Assembly: GCA_965368405.1 (NCBI GenBank)
Contig: CBDUMS010000136.1
Location: 1 to 5,344 of the forward strand
Reading direction: 5' to 3'
Source of the DNA: S012-113 sp965368405
Lineage (GTDB): Bacteria; Bacteroidota; Bacteroidia; Cytophagales; Cyclobacteriaceae
DNA: 5,344 nt
A program made the translations under genes and the position numbers. This document shows positions 1-5,344 of this stretch, piece after piece; positions within the stretch are counted from its first letter, which is position 1, and the number at the start of each line of letters is the position of its first letter. Under the pieces are notes generated by a model. It searched no databases. It saw nothing but the letters and a program-made list of their open reading frames with translations, and was not told the origin of the DNA.

Positions 1-485
1 AACCTATACTGTAAGCTAGCAGCAGCAGGATTCCGGTCGACTGCACCAAAGCCATTTAGAATGAGTAGGTCGTAATCAAGGGCAAAAATCATTGAAATCG
101 ATGTCCGCAAACTTCCTTTTGGCAGTATTTCCTCTTTGTATTTTTGAGAACTCACTTCACGGCCTTTACCGTTCTGAATTAGGCTATCAAGTTTTTGCTT
201 AAGTCTTTGGCGCTCAGCCGAATTTGGTTCAACATTGGAGAGGTCTTTTTCAACATATGACCCTGGAATAACCACCTCCTTAGTTACCAGCTGCCAAGCC
301 CCGTCGGCTCCTAGTCGCTTAATAGCTACGCCAGTCATCTCTTCGGGCCATATTTCGGGGATCCAGGCTAAATAAACCTGATCTTGGTAATATTCACCGT
401 AAAGCTTAATCTTAGGATCTTGTGCCAGGAGATTGCTAAACACTAAAAACGTAAATGATACTATGAGCAATAGTGTTCTTTTCAT
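1..485 (-). CDS. Secreted FN3-like protein, 3' partial
   Basis: The ATG at 485-483 opens a frame without a stop to the window edge (161 complete codons), so the 3' end is missing. The product begins with Met-Lys-Arg, a hydrophobic core, and Leu-Leu-Ala-Gln at residues 19-22, a clear Sec signal peptide with no lipobox cysteine. The mature part starts with beta-strand-like sequence in which Trp41 and Trp64 (in GAWQLV) and the segment VIPGSY (72-77) recall the first strands of an FN3-type fold. A charged helical stretch follows (about residues 87-105), then a segment ending FGAVDRNPAAAS. The start is supported by the signal peptide and the ATGA overlap with the upstream gene. Both products appear exported, so a joint role at the cell surface is plausible but inferred. 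I do not recognise a named family. Confidence 0.88.
   Translation of the reverse strand, partial: MKRTLLLIVSFTFLVFSNLLAQDPKIKLYGEYYQDQVYLAWIPEIWPEEMTGVAIKRLGADGAWQLVTKEVVIPGSYVEKDLSNVEPNSAERQRLKQKLDSLIQNGKGREVSSQKYKEEILPKGSLRTSISMIFALDYDLLILNGFGAVDRNPAAASLQYR
423..485 (-). other. Sec signal peptide of the downstream secreted protein
   Basis: Residues 1-21 comprise a Lys-Arg n-region, a core of Leu, Ile, Val and Phe, and a c-region ending Leu-Leu-Ala just before Gln22. An Ala-Gln junction is common at signal peptidase I sites of Bacteroidota. There is no cysteine near the cleavage site, so a lipoprotein signal is unlikely. This indicates export to the periplasm or beyond. Confidence 0.85.
482..485 (-). 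promoter_or_regulatory. ATGA stop/start overlap (translational coupling)
   Basis: Read on the minus strand, the TGA of the giant gene overlaps the ATG of the next gene as ATGA. No Shine-Dalgarno-like GGAGG lies at the usual spacing; the upstream bases are only A/G-rich. The overlap suggests that terminating ribosomes reinitiate on the second gene, keeping the two products in a linked ratio. It also rules out a terminator or promoter in a gap between them, because no gap exists. Confidence 0.8.
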
Positions 486-3400
486 ATTGTATGATCAATT
501 TCTAATTCCATTTCGTGTTCGAGTCCAAGGATGTAAAGGGTTACGTCAAGATTGCCATAAACTTTGGCTTGCGTAGGGGTTATGCTGAGTTGAGACAGAC
601 TGGAACCACTTATGGCTACTAATTTGGTGTATTCCCCAACCTCCAGTTCTACACCTACTTCTCCATTAGTATAGAGATAAAGGCTTATCTCGCCATTGGC
701 TCCATTATCATCAAAGGCGATTTCGCCATTAAAATTAAAACCAGCATCAAGATTCGTTAAAACTTTTGCGCCGAGTACTTCTCCTTCATTGAAATATTTA
801 AATGCATAAGATGCATGACCAGAGAGTATCCCGTGAATGTTGGTTTTTTCATCACTTCCATTAAGCTCCAAGTTGCCTACAAAATCAATCTCACTAAAAA
901 GTTTGGCGCTAATATCTGTAGAGCTTAGGGACCATTTTTGGTTTGCCCGAAGGTAGTTCATATCAAAATTGGCCGCTATAAGTCTGCCATTAGATGGTGG
1001 AACAGCCAAATCGAGTGCTACACCACCTGCTAAAGTGTTATCTGGCAGGGTATACTGAATATTAACTTTGCCCTGAGCTATAGTTTTTTCTTTTGGAATA
1101 TTGATAGAGCCATTAAGATTTAGTTCGAATTGATCATTCCCAAATTGAACTACAGTATTTCCTGCAACTTCTACCAGGTTTGCTGCATCGGCTACACCTA
1201 TAAGCAAACCAACTACATAATTGCCTTCCTGAGGATTGCCTTCAGGTTTATCGTTCGGGTTGGAGTAGATTAATTTATAATTATACCCAAACTGTCCTCC
1301 CAATTGCGTCAATTTCAGACCTGTCCCGGGTAACGGAACATTCCCTTGTGCCTTCAATTCAAGGTAAGCGAAGTTGTAAGCATCGTCTTGCACCCCAATA
1401 TCTATGGATCCCGATAATCCAACTTCTGCTAATTCACCGGTAAAGGAACCTTTGAATCTGGCCTCTTCCATATTTGCCGAGAACCCAATTAGTATTGGTG
1501 ATTTATCAAGCTGCCCTTCGATTCCTTTAACAGAAATAACGCCATCGGGATCAATAGTCATCTCTTCTATGGCCAACCAAGCAGAAGTACCGGTTATATT
1601 TATGGCAACCTCTCCGTCCAATAACAATAAGTCATTTGAAAAATCGGCTTTATTAATTTTGAGGTTAAATCCTTTAAATTTAACATCCCCCTCTACGTCA
1701 AAATCAATTAGTTTACCATTCTTTATTGAGAATTCAGAAACTTTCAGGTAGCTATCGAAATCTTCATGCTCAGCATGCATGTGCCCGGTGATTTCTGTTG
1801 GTTCAAGATTTTGGTTTAATTCAGCCTTAAGGTCTAAATCCCTTAACTGCAGATTGTAAACTGAAATATCGGTTGCATTATTTACTGAGCATACGGTGTT
1901 TTGTTGATTATCGAATTCATAATCAATAATAATTGAGCCCTCAACAGCTCCATCTCCAGACAAGCCCAGCGAACCCCGACCACTATGCATTTTAAATTTT
2001 CGAGTGGTATTATTAATAGGGACTTCAACATGATAGTTCATGGCTATTACCTGGACGGAAAAACCGTTTGTGTTGAATGATGCGTTCGGCAGAACAGATA
2101 CGTTCCCCATTAAAATACCCTCCTCGCTAATTTCTCCATTTACAAGGCTCGCAAGAACTTGCCCCCCTTTTCGAGCAACAACATTTAAATTCTGGACGTC
2201 AGAAAAATCTAACTCCCCATCTAGCATTTCTCCAGTAAAACTATAGGTAATTGATCCCGTAACTCCTTTCTGAACAAAAAGAAGATTCCTTAGCTCCAGA
2301 TCATTATCTAACGAGACATCAAATTTCAAATAACTATTTATCGCTATTTTTATTTTGTCCGCATTACTTCCATCTCCTTCAATATAGTCTGGGGATTCCA
2401 ATGCAATATTCATTTCACTGAGTGTCGTTTCCAACATCCCTAGGTCAACATTAAGATTGGCCTCTTCCAAACTAACTACAACATCCTTGTATCGGTCTTT
2501 TGAACGGTGTTTTTTAAATGAAATATTTGCATTTGAAATCGATATAGGATCTTCTTTACCAGATATTTCCATGGTAAGTGATGCTGTTGCTGTTGTTTCT
2601 CGCCATGTTCCTGAACTTGCACCAGATTCTCCAGATAAGGCAACGGTTAGTGGCCCAAAAGTCTTAACACCATCAAAACTCAGATCATAACCACCCCAAA
2701 CAACGGTACCGTCTGTATTTATGCGAAAGTCTGATATCTGTGCCGCTATTTGAATTCCCTCTTGTTCCAATTCAACAAAAGCATCAATAATCAGTTGCTT
2801 GTCATTAATGTTAACCGCAGCATCATGGATTGTTATGTTGAGGTTCTGATACAAAATCTCCCCAGAAAGATTGAGCTCTTCGAGTTGGCCATTCGAAACA
2901 CTAATATTTCTTACATCAATTCTGGCTCCAAATTGAGGATGGTAAGCGCTGGCACTGCCTGATATGCCGGTAACATTAAGCCTAGAATCAATTTCCACTT
3001 TTAGATTGAGGTCGCTCAGCTCCATCCCAAAGGCCTCAAGTTTAGCATTCTCGAGGATTGCCGACGTTTGGTTATCCAAGACCTCAATATTAATTTTTGC
3101 GTCTCCCTTAATCAGAGAGTTGTTCGAAATTATCGCAGTAGCCGAACCTTGTTTAAGCTGAAACGCCTTGCCCAATCCATAGCGCACATCAAGATTTAGT
3201 TTAGTTAGCCTAACACTAAACCCATTAGACGTATAATCAACTGCAGAAGCCAGTTGAATTTTCCCTTCCACAAATCCACCGGAAGTAAAACGCCCATTCG
3301 TGAGTTTCCCAATTAGCTTTTGTTGCTTGATAATTTCGATCGAGATATTTTTTATATCACTAAAATCAAAGGCCGATTTAAGTTCATTCTCCTCTCGTAC

Positions 3401-5344
3401 CAATCTATACGATATCTTACCTTCAGCACCATTTTTTAATACTGTGATCTGATTTAAAGCCTTATCTTGATCCACGTAACCACGTAATTCTACATTACCG
3501 TTAATAATCCCACTGCTATCAATTTCAATCGACAATTTATTCACTTCAACCTCAAACTCATAAAGACTAAAATGAAAAGGATCGCCTTGATTTTCCCAGT
3601 TAATACTACCCGAAATAATTTCCCCTGTTTCGCAATTCTTCTGAATATTAATGTTCGAGGAATTAAGTTTGATATTTTCCGAAATTTCAAGATCAAGATC
3701 CTCAATGGTCAACTCAATTTGCGCCTCTAATCCGTCATAGTAACAATTTTCATTCGCCGCTTCAGGTAAGGCTTCTTTTAGAATTAGTTTAAGTGGTCCG
3801 AATTGATATTCGTTCCCCGATGTTGCCCCAACAGCTACGGCGGGCGTATTTGTGGCACCACTTGAGTTCGATTGACTAAGACCGTTATTGGAAACCATAT
3901 AGGTGTTCCCATTGCTGTCAACGTATTGCTCACCGTTATCATTATTGGGATCCAGCACTACTTCTTTGTTATCAATTACAGCCACGATATCACCATTATC
4001 ATCCACGAAAATGGTATCGACAGGAATCGGTTCCATGGGATTAACAGGGAGAACACTAGAATCCGCCGGCATAATTTCCGTGGTATCTGACGGATAGACC
4101 GGCGGATTCTCAGTACCTACATCATTCCCGGGTTCATCGGGCTGATAAATCATTCGACTGTCTTCATCGTACAAGGTGGTCAATGAACCATCATAAACTC
4201 TGTAATCGGTATTCACCCGAAGAGTCTCATAGCTTACGAGTGTTTTGGCCATATTGAGAAATGGAAGGTTGATCAGGCCAGTGCCACTATAGCCCCGCAT
4301 GGAACGAGTCACACTGATTAGTTCAATTTCAAAATCGCCAGCGAGTACGGTTTCCCCTACGAATAATGAAGGTATAGGTGATCTGTTCGATAAATCATAG
4401 CGAATGTCGAGGTCACCACAGGTAAATTCATTTATTGCATTTGCCGTTTGAAATTCATAGGGCTCAGTGAACTCACTCGAAATGGTTAAGCAATTGGCTT
4501 TAACCATCACTTCGTAATTCTTATTAGGCTGTAATTGATGAATACTGAGATTTGGGAGATAGCTGAACTTTTCAAACCAATTAGCCTTATTGTCCTTTTC
4601 CCGATACATGATATTGAATCCCGTTGCTCCATCAGGAATATCCCAGCCAATTTCGATGCTCTTATTTTTCGTTTCTAGAAGATCTACTTTAGAAGGTGGA
4701 TTACAAGCATTGCCAAATTGGAATGATCGAACTTGCGAGAATCCATTATTCTTAAATAGGTCAAGTTCGTCGGTACCCGAAATGGCTCGGGCCTGAACAG
4801 TAAAAGCATATTTTCTGCCTGGAATAAGTGCCGGGTTGGCAACAGAATACACAAAATAATTTGCCGTTGTTGTAGCTTCAAAAACTGGGTTTGAAGTAAG
4901 GATAGCATCATTTGGATTCCTTGTCTCCGGCCAAATTTCAACAATCTTCAATAGGTATTCGGTATTAAAGCTTGCATTTGGAGAACCTTTATGGCGGGGA
5001 GTCCATTGAAATCGAACAATCTGCGGATCTGATGCAGTTATAATTTCAGTATCGAGAGGCAAATTTAGAAGAGGAGGATCATTGAGGATGAGCCATACAA
5101 TTGAGGTTGCCGAATTTGATATTTTGACCCCTCTATTATATTCTAATACCTCTAACGTAAACCGATATACGCCCTCGGGAAGTGCTCCTGTACTCTCCAG
5201 CTGACTTCTCGATAAGCCAATAATATCTAAATTATTTAGGTTGAAATATTCTGTTAACTGATCTCCAAAAAATTGCGAAGGCACCCCACTATATATGGTT
5301 TGCCTTGTTCCAACGAATTCTTGCTTCGTCCGAAGTTCTACACC
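482..5344 (-). CDS. Giant FN3 and beta-repeat protein, 5' partial, probably secreted or surface-bound
   Basis: The frame is open from the window edge (5344) to a TGA at 484-482, giving at least 1620 residues. The GTG at 5284 is not a convincing start: 20 in-frame codons precede it without a stop, and the protein there reads straight through into a conserved-looking segment, so the true start and any signal peptide lie outside the window. Order of parts: N-terminal conserved stretch (to residue 70), FN3-like domains (about 71-191 and 194-281), Gly-rich beta module (about 287-372), acidic linker (about 376-490), two tandem units of about 380 residues (495-875 and 876-1260), and a beta-rich C-terminal part (1261-1600). 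There are few cysteines, no catalytic motif, no obvious membrane helix and no recognisable type IX secretion C-terminal domain. The FN3 part resembles, from memory, large uncharacterised Bacteroidota envelope proteins. Function is unknown; a structural, adhesive or envelope scaffold role is an inference. It overlaps the downstream gene by 4 bases. Confidence 0.93.
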   Translation of the reverse strand, partial: GVELRTKQEFVGTRQTIYSGVPSQFFGDQLTEYFNLNNLDIIGLSRSQLESTGALPEGVYRFTLEVLEYNRGVKISNSATSIVWLILNDPPLLNLPLDTEIITASDPQIVRFQWTPRHKGSPNASFNTEYLLKIVEIWPETRNPNDAILTSNPVFEATTTANYFVYSVANPALIPGRKYAFTVQARAISGTDELDLFKNNGFSQVRSFQFGNACNPPSKVDLLETKNKSIEIGWDIPDGATGFNIMYREKDNKANWFEKFSYLPNLSIHQLQPNKNYEVMVKANCLTISSEFTEPYEFQTANAINEFTCGDLDIRYDLSNRSPIPSLFVGETVLAGDFEIELISVTRSMRGYSGTGLINLPFLNMAKTLVSYETLRVNTDYRVYDGSLTTLYDEDSRMIYQPDEPGNDVGTENPPVYPSDTTEIMPADSSVLPVNPMEPIPVDTIFVDDNGDIVAVIDNKEVVLDPNNDNGEQYVDSNGNTYMVSNNGLSQSNSSGATNTPAVAVGATSGNEYQFGPLKLILKEALPEAANENCYYDGLEAQIELTIEDLDLEISENIKLNSSNINIQKNCETGEIISGSINWENQGDPFHFSLYEFEVEVNKLSIEIDSSGIINGNVELRGYVDQDKALNQITVLKNGAEGKISYRLVREENELKSAFDFSDIKNISIEIIKQQKLIGKLTNGRFTSGGFVEGKIQLASAVDYTSNGFSVRLTKLNLDVRYGLGKAFQLKQGSATAIISNNSLIKGDAKINIEVLDNQTSAILENAKLEAFGMELSDLNLKVEIDSRLNVTGISGSASAYHPQFGARIDVRNISVSNGQLEELNLSGEILYQNLNITIHDAAVNINDKQLIIDAFVELEQEGIQIAAQISDFRINTDGTVVWGGYDLSFDGVKTFGPLTVALSGESGASSGTWRETTATASLTMEISGKEDPISISNANISFKKHRSKDRYKDVVVSLEEANLNVDLGMLETTLSEMNIALESPDYIEGDGSNADKIKIAINSYLKFDVSLDNDLELRNLLFVQKGVTGSITYSFTGEMLDGELDFSDVQNLNVVARKGGQVLASLVNGEISEEGILMGNVSVLPNASFNTNGFSVQVIAMNYHVEVPINNTTRKFKMHSGRGSLGLSGDGAVEGSIIIDYEFDNQQNTVCSVNNATDISVYNLQLRDLDLKAELNQNLEPTEITGHMHAEHEDFDSYLKVSEFSIKNGKLIDFDVEGDVKFKGFNLKINKADFSNDLLLLDGEVAINITGTSAWLAIEEMTIDPDGVISVKGIEGQLDKSPILIGFSANMEEARFKGSFTGELAEVGLSGSIDIGVQDDAYNFAYLELKAQGNVPLPGTGLKLTQLGGQFGYNYKLIYSNPNDKPEGNPQEGNYVVGLLIGVADAANLVEVAGNTVVQFGNDQFELNLNGSINIPKEKTIAQGKVNIQYTLPDNTLAGGVALDLAVPPSNGRLIAANFDMNYLRANQKWSLSSTDISAKLFSEIDFVGNLELNGSDEKTNIHGILSGHASYAFKYFNEGEVLGAKVLTNLDAGFNFNGEIAFDDNGANGEISLYLYTNGEVGVELEVGEYTKLVAISGSSLSQLSITPTQAKVYGNLDVTLYILGLEHEMELEIDHTI
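485..1504 (-). other. C-terminal beta-rich region of the giant protein
   Basis: Residues 1261-1600 start with SPILIGFSANM, which aligns with the FGPL openings of units 1 and 2 and may be the first strands of a third, diverged copy. The rest is Gly-punctuated strands such as GSIDI (1292), GSINI (1392), GKVNI (1405), GNLEL (1470), GEIAF (1520), GEISL (1531) and GNLDV (1577). Only an Asn/Pro/Glu-rich loop (about 1341-1354) breaks the pattern. It ends in short acidic strands with no sorting motif I recognise. Confidence 0.6.
1505..2659 (-). repeat. Protein-level tandem unit 2 (about 385 residues)
   Basis: Residues 876-1260 begin again with FGPL and repeat the landmarks of unit 1: GSITY (1010), DFSD (1026-1029), NGFSV (1073-1077), LRDLDLKAE (1147-1155), KNGKLID (1188-1194) and DPDG (1245-1248). 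The spacing to unit 1 is 381 residues at FGPL, 386 at DFSD and NGFSV, and 389-391 further on, so small insertions separate the copies. The early part carries a basic loop (924-933) and the later part a His-rich patch (1167-1175) that unit 1 lacks. Confidence 0.8.
2660..3802 (-). repeat. Protein-level tandem unit 1 (about 381 residues)
   Basis: Residues 495-875 begin with Phe-Gly-Pro-Leu and form the first copy of an internal duplication. Landmarks shared with unit 2 are FGPL (495), GKISY (622), DFSD (640-643), NGFSV (687-691), LSDLNLKVE (756-764), SNGQLEE (797-803) and NTDG (856-859). Hand alignment of residues 756-822 with 1147-1213 gives 22 identities in 67 without gaps; residues 639-678 with 1025-1064 give 11 in 40. 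The copies are diverged, so no nucleotide repeat is obvious. The unit is a string of short alternating-hydrophobicity strands with Gly turns. Confidence 0.8.
3815..4159 (-). other. Acidic Pro/Asp/Asn/Ser-rich linker
   Basis: Residues 376-490 are rich in Pro, Asp, Asn, Ser and Thr and poor in aromatic residues, as in a flexible interdomain linker. Inside it are two short hairpin-like segments around VDDNGD (427-432) and VDSNGN (455-460), separated by LDPNNDNGEQ. The end (about 465-490) is Ser/Asn/Gly/Ala-rich. It separates the FN3-type head from the beta-repeat body. Confidence 0.75.
4169..4426 (-). other. Gly-rich compact beta module after the FN3 pair
   Basis: Residues about 287-372 read as short strands: VGETVLAGDFEIELISVT (309-326), GYSGTGLINLPFLNMAKTLV (331-350), then LRVNTDYRVYDGSLTTLYDE (355-374). 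The run VGE-AGDF, a Gly-x-Gly strand and a following VN-D-YDG hairpin look like one folded module, not linker. I recall similar segments in large Bacteroidota proteins but cannot name a family. Confidence 0.5.
4442..4705 (-). other. FN3 domain 2 of the giant protein
   Basis: Residues 194-281 match a canonical FN3 layout: Cys-Asn-Pro-Pro entry, IEIGWDIPDGATGFNIMYRE (210-229) for strands B-C, a Trp at 236, LQPNKNYEVMVKANC (251-265) for the E-F region, and FTEPYEFQTA as the final strand. The Leu-x-Pro-x-x-x-Tyr motif and the strand-B Trp are both present. Such domains generally act as spacers or binding modules in extracellular proteins. Confidence 0.85.
4712..5074 (-). other. FN3-like domain 1 of the giant protein
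   Basis: Residues 71-191 begin PLLNLP and contain FQWTPRH (92-98), a strand with IVEIWPE (114-120), an insert rich in Asn/Pro/Thr, PGRKYAFTVQAR (155-166), and a closing strand VRSFQFG. The strand-B Trp and the Pro-Gly-x-x-Tyr-x-Phe-x-Val-x-Ala pattern before strand F are the usual FN3 landmarks. At about 120 residues it is longer than a typical 90-100 residue FN3 domain, mainly through the insert around residues 120-150. Confidence 0.65.
5075..5344 (-). other. Conserved-looking N-terminal segment of the giant protein (incomplete)
   Basis: This covers the 20 codons before 5284 and residues 1-70. It includes a Gly-Val-Pro turn, a predicted amphipathic region (DQLTEYFNLNNLDIIGL), and a strand-rich part with GALPEGVYRF (33-42) and VLEYNRGVK (46-54). 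It leads into LNDPPLLNLP, which starts the first FN3-like domain. From memory, this order (LPEG-Tyr strand, then NDPP-LNLP) occurs in large uncharacterised Bacteroidota proteins that carry a further N-terminal strand region and signal peptide, so roughly one more small domain is probably missing upstream. Confidence 0.55.

Noticed and set aside
20..28. Short CAG triplet run
   Set aside because: Three triplets encoding Ala-Ala-Ala in the second gene; too short to count as a repeat tract.
307..357. Pentapeptide EIWPE shared by the second protein (44-48) and FN3-like domain 1 of the giant protein (116-120)
   Set aside because: The flanking residues do not align and the motif sits in different positions relative to the Trp strand, so chance is more likely than shared ancestry.
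482..530. Possible terminator or promoter between the two genes
   Set aside because: The genes overlap by 4 bases. No stem-loop with a T-run and no Bacteroidota-type -7/-33 promoter pair is evident.
485..700. Possible type IX secretion C-terminal sorting domain at the end of the giant protein
   Set aside because: The last 70 residues lack the usual pattern of a conserved final Gly/Lys-rich strand set. They look like a continuation of the beta-rich body and end in acidic residues.
802..816. Two ATGCAT palindromes 9 bases apart
   Set aside because: They sit in coding sequence for Ser-Tyr-Ala-Phe and have no promoter or operator context; chance is sufficient.
1404..4097. Several plus-strand open frames of 64-115 codons inside this span, for example 1404-1751, 2457-2690 and 3872-4090
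   Set aside because: All lie antisense within the continuous minus-strand gene, overlap conserved repeat landmarks, and have biased Ser/Pro/Leu-rich or Ile-rich translations typical of antisense shadows.
4590..4944. Open frames at 4590-4796 (plus) and 4684-4944 (minus, different frame)
   Set aside because: They overlap the well-supported FN3 domains of the giant protein and encode nothing recognisable.

Overview
The window is almost wholly protein-coding on the minus strand. It holds parts of two genes, and both run off the window. I number residues of the large protein from the GTG codon at 5284 as residue 1; 20 more in-frame codons lie upstream, between 5344 and 5285. Small residue numbers are therefore at the right-hand end of the window.

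The right and central part (5344 down to 482) is one very large gene that lacks its 5' end. It encodes at least 1620 residues. In order these are a conserved N-terminal stretch, two fibronectin type III-like domains, a compact Gly-rich beta module, an acidic Pro/Asp/Asn-rich linker, and more than 1100 residues of beta-rich, amphipathic, repetitive sequence. The repetitive part contains a tandem duplication of a unit of about 380 residues, with what looks like the opening of a third copy. No enzyme motif is visible. I read it as a large structural, adhesive or scaffold-like envelope or secreted protein of unknown function.

The left end (485 down to 1) is the start of a second gene. Its ATG overlaps the stop of the first gene in an ATGA arrangement, so the two are very probably cotranscribed and translationally coupled. 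Its product has a clear Sec signal peptide ending Leu-Leu-Ala-Gln, followed by a short beta-rich, FN3-like segment. Its 3' end lies outside the window.

The organism is most likely a member of the Bacteroidota. This rests on the architecture of the large FN3 protein, the Ala-Gln signal-peptide end, the lack of a Shine-Dalgarno sequence and the moderate, AT-leaning composition. It is an inference from style, not from a marker gene. No RNA gene, mobile element, CRISPR array, promoter or terminator is visible, and no intergenic region exists in the window.
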